Source: Actinomycetota bacterium (lineage in GTDB: Bacteria > Actinomycetota > Acidimicrobiia > Spongiisociales > ZC4RG35). From it: a stretch of DNA of 6,621 nucleotides. Made by a program: the position numbers and the translations under genes. The stretch spans positions 1-6,621 of the forward strand of contig QGUS01000097.1 in NCBI GenBank assembly GCA_003242515.1, written 5' to 3'. This document shows positions 1 to 5,609 of this stretch, piece by piece; positions within the stretch are counted from its first letter, which is position 1, and each line of letters opens with the position of its first letter. Under the pieces are notes generated by a model, which was not told the DNA's origin, did not search any database, and saw nothing but the letters and a program-made list of their open reading frames with translations.

Positions 1-641
1 AGCCGACCGAGGTCGCCGCCCATGTCAACCAGGACCTGCAGAGCCTGGACCGCCTCCGTGCCCGCCTCGACGACGCCGAGAACCGTCTCACCCGTCTCGA
101 GGTGACCGGGATGGTCACCTACCGCCACGCCGTCACGGTGATCCAGCGGGCCGAGATGGTGGAGCGCCTCGGCCGGATCGTCTCCTCCCGGGCCGCCACG
201 CTCGGCGACGAGGGCCGGGTCGTCGTGGTCCAGCTCAACGACCTGCTCCTGGGCGTCGACCACACCCGGCGGCTGGTTCTGCTCGACTACCTCCGGCCGC
301 TCCGGGCCGGCTCCCTGGACAGGGCCCTGGAGACCCTGGACGGGCTCTCGGCCGGCGAGCTGGAGGACCCGTCCCGGGTGGGCAAGGAGCTCGGCTTCCC
401 CGAGCTCGACGACCCCGCCGAGCCCCGGGGCCACCGCATCCTGTCCAAGGTCGCCCGCCTCCCCGAGTCCGTCAGGGAGGAGATCGTCCGCAGGTTCGGG
501 TCGGTGGCGAAGCTCCTCGCTGCCTCGGAGGCCGACTTCCTCAAGGTGGAGGGGGTCGGCGAGACCAGGGCGCGGCAGCTCAAGGCGTTCTTCGAGAGGC
601 TGCAGCAGTCCGTCCAGGAGTGGGAAGCCCTTCTGGATTGA
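1..641 (+). CDS. disA: DNA integrity scanning diadenylate cyclase DisA (C-terminal part, 5' truncated by window edge)
   Basis: The open frame enters from the left edge (first full codon at base 3) and gives 212 residues ending in TGA at 639-641. DisA makes cyclic di-AMP from two ATP through an N-terminal DAC domain and senses branched DNA through a C-terminal helix-hairpin-helix domain. The catalytic DAC domain lies outside the window. What is visible is the alpha-helical linker domain (about residues 10-150 of the fragment) and the RuvA-like HhH domain near the end. The HhH domain is recognisable from RRFGSVAKLLAASEADFL followed by the hairpin VEGVGETRARQL (about fragment residues 182-193). 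The layout matches mycobacterial DisA, including a PRG motif just before the HhH domain and a family-like C-terminal length. carD begins 32 nt downstream. The ATG at 102 is internal to the linker and is not the start. Confidence is high for identity; the start cannot be seen. Confidence 0.95.
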   Translation, partial: PTEVAAHVNQDLQSLDRLRARLDDAENRLTRLEVTGMVTYRHAVTVIQRAEMVERLGRIVSSRAATLGDEGRVVVVQLNDLLLGVDHTRRLVLLDYLRPLRAGSLDRALETLDGLSAGELEDPSRVGKELGFPELDDPAEPRGHRILSKVARLPESVREEIVRRFGSVAKLLAASEADFLKVEGVGETRARQLKAFFERLQQSVQEWEALLD

Positions 642-655
642 CCCGCGCCCCCGGG

Positions 656-661
656 TACACT
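656..661 (+). promoter_or_regulatory. Possible -10 element for carD (near-leaderless transcript)
   Basis: TACACT fits the TAnnnT pattern of a housekeeping-sigma -10 box and lies in the 32-nt gap between disA and carD. Transcription would start about 7 nt downstream, leaving only about 5-6 nt before the carD ATG at 674, which has no Shine-Dalgarno sequence. No convincing -35 lies at 16-18 nt spacing. A TTGACC at 638-643 is only 12 nt away, which is too close. The element is plausible but weak. Confidence 0.35.
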
Positions 662-673
662 CCGAGACCCCTC

Positions 674-1180
674 ATGGCTCAGACCACCAAGTACGCCGTC
701 GGTGACAAGGTCGTACACCCGCAGCACGGTGCCGCGACCATCGTCAAGAAGGTGAAGCAGGAGTTCGGCGGCAAGAAGATGGACTACTTCGTCCTCGAGA
801 TCGCCACCGAGCAGCTGACCGTCATGGTCCCCGTCGACAAGGCCGAGGAGCTGATCCGGCCGGTCATCTCCAAGGCCAAGGCGAAGGAGGTCCTGCGCGC
901 CCTCAAGGGCGAACCCGAGGAGGCCGGGGCCAACTGGAGCCGCTGGTACAAGGTCCTCAACGAGAAGATGACCTCCGGTGACATCTTCCAGGTCGCCGAG
1001 GTCGTCCGCGACCTCTCCTACGCCCAGCAGACCAAGGGGATCAGCCCGGCGCTGAAGCGGATGCTCTCCCGGGCCCGTCTCACGCTCAGCTCCGAGCTTG
1101 CCTTCAGCCTCGACATCGACGAGGAAGAGGCGGTCCGCCGTCTCGACAAGGCGCTGCCCAAGGTCTCTCCCGCCGAGTGA
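674..1180 (+). CDS. carD: CarD family transcriptional regulator
   Basis: The protein is 168 residues, close to the 162 of mycobacterial CarD. CarD binds the RNA polymerase beta subunit and stabilises open promoter complexes, notably at rRNA promoters. The N-terminal Tudor-like RNAP-interaction domain (about residues 5-60) starts with YAVGDKVVHPQHGAA and continues through LTVMVPVDKAEEL. The helical DNA-binding domain (about 65-168) has NWSRWYK with W88, which aligns with the conserved tryptophan that wedges into the upstream edge of the transcription bubble, then EKMTSGD, VAEVVRDL and LKRMLSRAR. I chose the ATG at 674 because the family begins a few residues before VGD. An in-frame GTG at 620 would add 18 unconserved residues inside disA. 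No Shine-Dalgarno sequence precedes 674, which fits a leaderless or near-leaderless mRNA. The stop overlaps the likely ispF start. Confidence 0.95.
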   Translation: MAQTTKYAVGDKVVHPQHGAATIVKKVKQEFGGKKMDYFVLEIATEQLTVMVPVDKAEELIRPVISKAKAKEVLRALKGEPEEAGANWSRWYKVLNEKMTSGDIFQVAEVVRDLSYAQQTKGISPALKRMLSRARLTLSSELAFSLDIDEEEAVRRLDKALPKVSPAE

Positions 1181-1683
1181 TGGCCGGGATGCCGCCCCCG
1201 GGTCGGATGCGGACGGGCTGGGGCTTCGATGCCCACCGCCTCGGCGGCGAACCGCCTCTCGTTCTGGGTGGCGTCGTCGTCTCCGAGACCGACGGCGTCC
1301 TCGCGACCTCCGACGGCGACGTCGCCGCACACGCCCTGACCGACGCGGTGCTGGGCGCCGCGGTCCTCGGCGACATGGGGGAGCACTTCCCGTCGTCGGA
1401 CCCGGCGTGGGCGGGGGCGGACTCCATCGGGATGCTGTCCCGGGCCGTGCGCATGGCCGCCGAGGCCGGGTGGAAGGTGGAGCACGCCGACGTCACCGTC
1501 GTGGCCGAGTGGGTCCGGGTCGCCCCGCACCGCGAGGAGATGCGATGGCGTCTGGCCGGCGCCCTGGAGGCGGACCCGTCCCGGGTGTCAGTGAAGGCCA
1601 CCACCACCGACGGGCTGGGCTTCATCGGCGCCGGCGAGGGGATCGCCGCCATGGCGGTGGTGACCCTGAGGGAGGCAGGATGA
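1180..1683 (+). CDS. ispF: 2-C-methyl-D-erythritol 2,4-cyclodiphosphate synthase
   Basis: This enzyme of the MEP isoprenoid pathway converts CDP-methylerythritol 2-phosphate to the cyclodiphosphate, releasing CMP, and works as a cytosolic trimer. From the ATG at 1180 it has 167 residues. Counted from the in-frame ATG at 1207 it has 158, and the metal ligands in GFDAHRL (D8, H10) and in DGDVAAHALTDAVLGA (H42) then fall at the same numbers as in E. coli IspF. Further hallmarks are GDMGEHFPSSDP, the ADVTVVAE strand, VKATTTDGLGF (nucleotide site) and the GAGEGI turn. The start is uncertain. ATG 1180 overlaps the carD stop (TGATG) and suits translational coupling, while ATG 1189 and 1207 are alternatives without clear ribosome binding sites. 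The partner gene ispD, usually found directly upstream, is not here. Confidence 0.95.
   Translation: MAGMPPPGRMRTGWGFDAHRLGGEPPLVLGGVVVSETDGVLATSDGDVAAHALTDAVLGAAVLGDMGEHFPSSDPAWAGADSIGMLSRAVRMAAEAGWKVEHADVTVVAEWVRVAPHREEMRWRLAGALEADPSRVSVKATTTDGLGFIGAGEGIAAMAVVTLREAG
1671..1675 (+). promoter_or_regulatory. Ribosome binding site of cysS
   Basis: GGAGG sits 4 nt before the ATG at 1680, inside the last codons of ispF. It is the clearest Shine-Dalgarno sequence in the housekeeping cluster and fixes the cysS start within a frame that stays open for almost 600 nt upstream. Confidence 0.7.
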
Positions 1684-3071
1684 TCCGGGTCTACAACACG
1701 CTCACCCGGCAGCTGGAGGAGTTCGTCACCCGCGACCCGGGAAAGGTGGGGATGTACGTCTGCGGCCCCACCGTCCAATCGGAGCCGCATGTCGGCCACG
1801 GCCGCGCCGCCGTCGCCTTCGACGTGATCCGCCGCTACCTGACCTGGCGGGGCTACGAGGTCACCTGTGTCCGGAACGTCACCGACGTCGAGGACAAGAT
1901 CATCGCCGCCGCCAACGAGACCGGGGAGTCGATGGAGGCCCTGGCCGCCCGCATGGGCGCCCGCTTCGCCGAGGCCTACCGGGGCCTGGGGGTGCTCGAC
2001 CCCGACATCGAGCCCAAGGCCTCCGAGCACATCCCGGAGATCATCGACCTGACGCAGCGTCTCATCGACCGCGGCCTCGCCTACGCCGCCGACGGCGACG
2101 TCTACTTCCGGGTCTCCGCCCTGGAGTCGTACGGGAAGCTCTCCGGCGTCAGGCCCGAGGAGCTCCGCGCCGGGTACCGGATCGAGGTGGGCGAGCACAA
2201 GCTCGACCCGCTCGACTTCGCCCTGTGGAAGGGCGCCAAGCCCGGCGAACCCCACTGGGACTCCCCGTGGGGTGCGGGCCGACCCGGCTGGCACATCGAG
2301 TGCTCCGTGATGGCCGAGAAGTATCTCGGCATGGGGTTCGACATCCACGGTGGCGGCACCGACCTGATCTTCCCGCACCACGAGAACGAGATCGCCCAGA
2401 GCGAGGGCGTCTCCGGCGCGACCTTCGCCCGCTACTGGCTGCACAACGGCATGGTCAACCTGGCCGGAGAGAAGATGTCCAAGTCCACCGGGCGGGTCGT
2501 CGACCTGCTGATCATCCTCGGCGGGCGCGGTGGGCAGGCCCTCCGCCTCCTCTACCTGCGGGCCCACTACCGGTCCCCGATCGACTACTCCGAGGAGCTG
2601 CTCGACGAGGCCGAGGAGGCCCTCACCCGTCTCCACCGCTTCCTGGAGCGCGTCACCCCGGGCGAGCCGGACGCCGCCGCCCTCGAACGCTTCCGGGAGG
2701 TGATGGACGAGGACTTCGCCACCCCGGAGGCCCTGTCGCTCGCCTTCGACCTGGTGCGCGACGGCAACCGCCTCGCCGATGCCGGGGAGGACGCCTCCGG
2801 GATCGCCGGCGCGGTCAGGGTGATCCTCGACGTGCTCGGCTTGGACGACGCCTGGCCCGCCCCGGACGAGCTCCCCGACGTGGCCCCGGTGGCGGAGCGC
2901 TTCGGCGTCACCTCGGCCGGCGTCGCCGCCATCGAGGAGCTGATCGAGAAGCGGCGCGTCGCCCGGGCGGAGCGGCGCTTCGACGAAGCTGACGCCATCC
3001 GCTCGGCCCTGGCCGAGGCGGGGATCCAGCTCGAGGACCGGCCCGATGGCACCCGCTGGGTACGGGGCTAG
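1680..3071 (+). CDS. cysS: Cysteinyl-tRNA synthetase (class I)
   Basis: The protein has 463 residues, near E. coli (461) and Mycobacterium (469). It charges tRNA-Cys with cysteine using ATP. The zinc ligands that select cysteine are all present: C28 in YVCGPTV, C208 in HIECSVM, and H233 and E237 in FPHHENEIAQ. The ATP-binding signatures are HVGH (the HIGH variant, just after GPTV) and KMSKS at residues 265-269. The DALR/anticodon-binding helices follow, ending in ARAERRFDEADAIRSALAEAG and the usual DGTRW tail. This full C-terminus separates it from the shorter paralogue MshC of mycothiol synthesis. The ATG at 1680 overlaps the ispF stop by 4 nt (ATGA), and a strong Shine-Dalgarno GGAGG lies at 1671-1675. 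The segment after KMSKS reads STGR where many relatives have SLGN. The larger upstream open frame is only read-through. Confidence 0.96.
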   Translation: MIRVYNTLTRQLEEFVTRDPGKVGMYVCGPTVQSEPHVGHGRAAVAFDVIRRYLTWRGYEVTCVRNVTDVEDKIIAAANETGESMEALAARMGARFAEAYRGLGVLDPDIEPKASEHIPEIIDLTQRLIDRGLAYAADGDVYFRVSALESYGKLSGVRPEELRAGYRIEVGEHKLDPLDFALWKGAKPGEPHWDSPWGAGRPGWHIECSVMAEKYLGMGFDIHGGGTDLIFPHHENEIAQSEGVSGATFARYWLHNGMVNLAGEKMSKSTGRVVDLLIILGGRGGQALRLLYLRAHYRSPIDYSEELLDEAEEALTRLHRFLERVTPGEPDAAALERFREVMDEDFATPEALSLAFDLVRDGNRLADAGEDASGIAGAVRVILDVLGLDDAWPAPDELPDVAPVAERFGVTSAGVAAIEELIEKRRVARAERRFDEADAIRSALAEAGIQLEDRPDGTRWVRG

Positions 3072-3777
3072 CGTCGAGGGCGTCCACGCGGTGGCGGCCG
3101 CTGCAGCCGCCGGCCGCATCGAGCATCTCTGGGTGGAACGCGGCCGCGACCGGAGACCCGACGTCGCCGCCATCCTCGGCCTGGTGCCCCGCGGCGCGGT
3201 GACCGTCGTCGACGACGTGCGTTCCATGGCCGAGACGACCGCCCCGCAGGGCGTTGTGGCCCGGTGCCGTCCCATCCTCCCGCTCGACCTGAACGCCTTC
3301 CGCGAGCGCACCGACGCCGTGATGGTGCTGGACCACGTGGAGGACCCGCACAACCTCGGCGCCGTGGCCCGCTCCGTGGCCGCCGCCGGCCTGGGCGGGC
3401 TGGTGGTGCCGGCGCGCCGCTCCGCCCCGCTCTCCGCGGCGGCGTTCAAGGCCGCGGCCGGGGCCCTGGAGCGGGTTCCGGTGGCCCTGGTGAGCTCGAT
3501 CCCCGACGCCATCGCCCGGCTGAAGGACCTGGGGATGTGGGCCGTGGGGCTGAGCGCCGTGGCGGGCCAGTCGCTGTTCGGCCTGGACCTGCTCACGGAG
3601 CCCGTGGCGATGGTGGTGGGGGCGGAGGGCTCGGGGCTGTCCCGGCTGACGGCCGAGCGGTGCGACGTGCTGGTGTCGATCCCGATGTCGGCGGAGACGG
3701 AGAGCCTGAACGCCTCCGTGGCGGCCGCACTGGCCGCCTACGAGGTGATGAGGGTCAGAGCCGCTGGCAGGACTTGA
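3046..3777 (+). CDS. rlmB: 23S rRNA (guanosine-2'-O-)-methyltransferase RlmB-like, TrmH/SpoU family
   Basis: A 243-residue SPOUT (trefoil-knot) methyltransferase that uses S-adenosylmethionine to methylate a ribose 2'-OH in RNA. The N-terminal part (1-75) is the small L30e-like substrate-binding domain, opening with the typical SVEGVHAV. The three SpoU motifs are clear. Motif 1 is LDHVEDPHNLGAVARSVAAAG, with N103 and the catalytic-type R109. Motif 2 is VAMVVGAEGSGLS (188-199, E194). Motif 3 is IPMSAETESLNASVAAA (212-228, N222). The ATG at 3046 overlaps cysS by 26 nt and places the EG.HAV motif at the family's usual distance from the start. The cysS-rlmB order is conserved in actinobacteria and firmicutes, which supports RlmB rather than the related TsnR, but the exact target nucleotide is inferred. 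The last six codons and stop run antisense into tRNA-Thr. Confidence 0.9.
   Translation: MAPAGYGASVEGVHAVAAAAAAGRIEHLWVERGRDRRPDVAAILGLVPRGAVTVVDDVRSMAETTAPQGVVARCRPILPLDLNAFRERTDAVMVLDHVEDPHNLGAVARSVAAAGLGGLVVPARRSAPLSAAAFKAAAGALERVPVALVSSIPDAIARLKDLGMWAVGLSAVAGQSLFGLDLLTEPVAMVVGAEGSGLSRLTAERCDVLVSIPMSAETESLNASVAAALAAYEVMRVRAAGRT
3720..3738 (-). other. Perfect GC hairpin just downstream of tRNA-Thr, inside rlmB
   Basis: GGCGGCC at 3720-3726 and GGCCGCC at 3732-3738 form a 7-bp stem with a 5-nt loop. On the minus strand it begins 20 nt after the tRNA 3' end, where a terminator or 3'-processing structure would be expected. No T-run follows on that strand, so it is not a classic intrinsic terminator. 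It also lies in alanine codons of SpoU motif 3, so it may be a coding coincidence. Confidence 0.25.
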
Positions 3778-3831
3778 ACCCGCAACCTACGCATTACAAG
3801 TGCGTTGCTCTACCTGTTGAGCTACAGCGGC
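3759..3831 (-). tRNA. tRNA-Thr (anticodon UGU)
   Basis: The minus strand folds into a full 73-nt cloverleaf. The acceptor stem is GCCGCTG with CAGCGGC (7 bp) and discriminator T. The D-arm is GCTC/GAGC, with the GG pair and flanking As in the loop. The anticodon stem is ACGCA/TGCGT with loop CTTGTAA, giving anticodon TGT (opposite 3796-3798), which decodes ACA and other ACN threonine codons. The variable loop is short. The T-arm is GCGGG/CCTGC with the invariant loop TTCAAGT. No CCA is encoded, so it must be added enzymatically. The gene is convergent with rlmB and overlaps it by 19 nt. A -10-like box lies immediately upstream. Confidence 0.96.
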
Positions 3832-3842
3832 GCGATGGGAGA

Positions 3843-3848
3843 ATTCTA
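3843..3848 (-). promoter_or_regulatory. -10 element of the tRNA-Thr promoter
   Basis: The minus strand reads TAGAAT, one base from the TATAAT consensus, ending 11 nt before the mature tRNA 5' end. Transcription would begin about 4-5 nt upstream of the tRNA, a normal short tRNA leader. No good -35 is seen at 16-18 nt spacing; that stretch is GC-rich and forms the hairpin at 3851-3879. Confidence 0.6.
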
Positions 3849-3850
3849 CC

Positions 3851-3879
3851 CCCGGGCCGGTGACGGCCTTCCGGCCGGG
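3851..3879. other. GC-rich hairpin in the intergenic region
   Basis: GGCCGG at 3855-3860 pairs with CCGGCC at 3871-3876 around a 10-nt loop. If G3854 bulges, CCC at 3851-3853 extends the stem by pairing with GGG at 3877-3879. It could slow or stop rlmB read-through on the + strand, but no T-run follows. It also covers the expected -35 region of the tRNA promoter. Alternative GGCC pairings exist, so the structure is tentative. Confidence 0.3.
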
Positions 3880-3905
3880 TCGCTCCCGTGCGGGCATCGC
3901 GTACG

Positions 3906-3965
3906 GGGTGCCGGGTGCCCGGATGACCCAAATACTCCCTTTATCACGGGTGCCCAAATACCCTT
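3906..3965. repeat. Cluster of short direct repeats upstream of the DUF3263 operon
   Basis: GGGTGCC occurs three times, at 3906-3912, 3913-3919 (directly adjacent) and 3948-3954. CCCAAATAC occurs twice, at 3927-3935 and 3953-3961 (26 nt apart, start to start), each followed by a CCCTT after one or no extra bases. CCGGGTGCCCGG at 3911-3922 is also an inverted repeat with a 2-nt centre. The AAATAC copies form an AT-richer island in very GC-rich surroundings, directly before the start at 3974. This looks like a promoter/operator region; the bound factor is unknown. Confidence 0.5.
3959..3964 (+). promoter_or_regulatory. Possible -10 element of the DUF3263 operon
   Basis: TACCCT fits TAnnnT and would place the transcript start around 3971, giving an essentially leaderless message from the ATG at 3974, which lacks a Shine-Dalgarno sequence. 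It lies inside the second CCCAAATAC repeat. No clear -35 is visible. The support is weak. Confidence 0.3.
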
Positions 3966-3973
3966 CCCGGGCG

Positions 3974-4207
3974 ATGCTGAGCCCCGAAGCGCGAGCGATC
4001 CTGGACTTCGAGAGAGGCTGGTGGCGTCTCGACGGCGCCAAGGACCGCCTCATCGAGTCGGTCCTCGGGCTGCCGGCGGCGGACTACTACGAGCGTCTCC
4101 TGGAGCTGCTCGATGACCCGGACGCGGAGGCCTACGACCCCCTCACGCTGCGCCGCGTCCGCTCCATGATCGAGACCCCCGTGACCGAGGAGGTGATGGC
4201 GCTGTGA
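3974..4207 (+). CDS. DUF3263 family small protein
   Basis: The protein has 77 residues. The core ILDFERGWWRLDGAKDRLIE followed by a YYERLLELLDDPDA segment and DPLTLRRVRSM is the signature of the actinobacterial DUF3263 family (Rv0430-like). No biochemical role is established for the family. The middle resembles a compact helix-turn-helix (GAKDRLIESVLGLPAADYYERL), so a DNA- or RNA polymerase-related role is possible but is inference. I chose ATG 3974 because family members begin directly before this core, and the longer frame from 3860 runs through the promoter-like repeats and has a proline- and arginine-rich, unconserved N-terminus. The stop overlaps the next gene's GTG by 4 nt. Pairing with a LytR_C gene downstream is the same as Rv0430/Rv0431 in Mycobacterium, which supports both calls. 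Confidence 0.85.
   Translation: MLSPEARAILDFERGWWRLDGAKDRLIESVLGLPAADYYERLLELLDDPDAEAYDPLTLRRVRSMIETPVTEEVMAL
4187..4193 (+). promoter_or_regulatory. Ribosome binding site of the LytR_C gene
   Basis: GAGGAGG ends 10 nt before the GTG at 4204 and lies within the final codons of the DUF3263 gene. It supports GTG as the start; the nearby ATG at 4196 is in the upstream gene's frame. Confidence 0.6.
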
Positions 4208-4749
4208 GTCGGTCGGGTCGTCACGCCTCGCCGGACAACAGCTCGTTCTACCGGAGCCTCGCCCTGATGATCCTCGGGATCATCGGCGTGGCCGCGGCCG
4301 TCTTCGGGATCCTCTACCTGCTCTCCGAGGGCCCGTCGACGACCACCACCCCGGTCGCGGGCGGCCCCACGACCACGACGACGGCTCCCGGCTCCACGAC
4401 GTCGACACCGGAGACCACGAGCACCACCGAGCAGGAGACCACCACGACCACCGTCCGCGTCCGGCCCCCGGCAGAGGTGCGGGTGCAGGTGCTCAACTCC
4501 ATGGGTCTGGCCGGCGCCGCGGGACGCCTGACCCAGCGCCTCTCCGCCGACGGATACCAGACCATGCAGGCCGCCGACTACACCCCGACGCTGACCCCGA
4601 CCCGTGTCTGGTACCGGGAGGGGTTCTCCGCCGAGGCGAACGTCCTGCTCTCCTACGTCCCCGACGGCCGCGTCGAGCCGATCGCCGACCCCTCGGTGGG
4701 TGAGGGTGCCGACGTGGTCATCGTCCTCGGGACCACCTACCAGGAATGA
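4204..4749 (+). CDS. Membrane-anchored LytR_C domain protein with Thr-rich stalk
   Basis: The protein has 181 residues. A short basic N-terminus leads to one transmembrane helix (about 18-40). An extracytoplasmic low-complexity stalk follows (44-83), in which 21 of 40 residues are threonine with Ser, Pro and Gly, a likely site for O-mannosylation. A C-terminal LytR_C domain (about 91-177) begins EVRVQVLNSMGLAGAAGRLTQRL and ends ADVVIVLGTTY. LytR_C domains occur at the end of some LytR-CpsA-Psr cell-wall ligases and alone in small envelope proteins. No LCP catalytic domain is present, so this is a stand-alone form of unknown role. The start is GTG 4204, overlapping the DUF3263 stop (GTGA), with Shine-Dalgarno GAGGAGG at 4187-4193. 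Its stop overlaps the next start by 4 nt. It probably acts at the cell envelope. Confidence 0.85.
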   Translation: MSRSGRHASPDNSSFYRSLALMILGIIGVAAAVFGILYLLSEGPSTTTTPVAGGPTTTTTAPGSTTSTPETTSTTEQETTTTTVRVRPPAEVRVQVLNSMGLAGAAGRLTQRLSADGYQTMQAADYTPTLTPTRVWYREGFSAEANVLLSYVPDGRVEPIADPSVGEGADVVIVLGTTYQE

Positions 4750-5600
4750 TCCCCGCCTCCCGGGTGAGCCGCCCGGGTGTGCCCGCGCTGTGGGCGGTCC
4801 CGCTCGGCGTCCTGACGGGGCTCGTCGTCGGCGTCTTCGCCGGGGTCGTCTCCGGCGCCGTCCTGCTCGACGTCATCTCCTGGTGGCCCGTCTGGCTGGT
4901 GCTCGGACTGCTCGCCTGGTGGGCGCGGGGCCGCCGTCTCGGCATGCTCCGCGTCTCCGGGCTGGTCCCCCTCGTCGGGACAGTGGCCGCGGTGTTCTTC
5001 CTCGTGGCCCACGTCCAGGGCTGGCCGCTGATGCCCTCGGCGTCGGCCCGGGTGATCGGGCCGGAGCCCGACTACGCCCGGGCCTCGCTCCACGTCCAAA
5101 TCGACGGCTGGATCCGCCTCGACGGCGACGGCAGGTTCCTCTATGAGGTGTTCCCGATCCGCTGGGGCGGCCGCGTCTCCCTCCCCACGGCGGTGGAGCA
5201 GACCGTGGAGGACACGATCGGAGTGGACCTCAGGGAACCGGGCGACTCGTTGCTCCAGCGCTACCGGGGCTGGGACGTGAGCCTCGCCGCCGGACCGCTC
5301 TGGGACCTCACGCTCGCGGGGATCGTCGACGCCGACGTCTCCGGCCTGGAGGTCTCCAGGCTGCGGGTCTCCGGGGCGGGGACGGTGACGCTCGGGTCCG
5401 GGCGAGCGGGGAACGTCGACGTGTCCGGGGAGTACACCGTGCTGGTCCCCTCCGGGACCCCCGTGCGGGTGGTCGGGGACGCCATGGTGCCGGCCGGATG
5501 GACGAAGGAAGAGGACGGTTGGGCCAGCCCCGAGCAGGGCGCTGGCTGGGTCGTGAACGTGTCGCCGGGGTCCACGGTCACCGTGGCCACCCGGGGTTAA
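4746..5600 (+). CDS. Three-helix membrane protein with C-terminal beta-rich (toast-rack-like) domain
   Basis: The protein has 284 residues. Hydrophobic segments at about 13-42, 46-60 and 71-90 predict three membrane helices, with the loop WARGRRLGMLR (58-69) likely cytoplasmic. Residues about 100-284 are soluble. The last hundred (about 176-282) alternate short beta strands and turns: WDVSL, LWDLTLAG, DVSGLEVSRLRVSGAG, NVDVSGEYTVLVP, TPVRVVGDAMVPAGW, WVVNVSPGSTVTV. This rhythm and the VSRLRVSGAG / PVRV phrases resemble the solenoid of LiaF C-terminal and DUF4097/DUF2154 proteins, which act in envelope-stress sensing. The match is by eye and its function is not established. With an odd number of helices, the two ends should lie on opposite sides of the membrane. 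ATG 4746 overlaps the LytR_C stop (ATGA), and only AGGA directly abuts it as a ribosome site. It is probably co-transcribed with both neighbours. Confidence 0.7.
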   Translation: MIPASRVSRPGVPALWAVPLGVLTGLVVGVFAGVVSGAVLLDVISWWPVWLVLGLLAWWARGRRLGMLRVSGLVPLVGTVAAVFFLVAHVQGWPLMPSASARVIGPEPDYARASLHVQIDGWIRLDGDGRFLYEVFPIRWGGRVSLPTAVEQTVEDTIGVDLREPGDSLLQRYRGWDVSLAAGPLWDLTLAGIVDADVSGLEVSRLRVSGAGTVTLGSGRAGNVDVSGEYTVLVPSGTPVRVVGDAMVPAGWTKEEDGWASPEQGAGWVVNVSPGSTVTVATRG

Positions 5601-5609
5601 CATCGCCGC

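Noticed and set aside
1680..3071. MshC (mycothiol ligase) rather than CysRS
   Set aside because: The protein has the full anticodon-binding C-terminus, CysRS length and a zinc site at CysRS positions next to rlmB.
1104..3596. Very long minus-strand open frame across ispF, cysS and rlmB
   Set aside because: It is antisense to three genes with clear family motifs, has a biased Gly/Ala/Arg/Val composition and no recognisable domain. It is the usual GC-rich mirror of codon bias.
3860..3973. N-terminal extension of the DUF3263 protein from an upstream start
   Set aside because: It would code through the repeat/promoter region, has no family similarity and lacks a ribosome binding site.
4324..4460. 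Possible nucleotide tandem repeat or CRISPR-like array
   Set aside because: The ACC/ACG triplet repetition is irregular and simply encodes the threonine-rich linker; there are no spaced identical repeats.
4314..4565. Minus-strand frame with valine runs
   Set aside because: The valine runs are the antisense reading of the Thr-rich stalk codons of the LytR_C protein.
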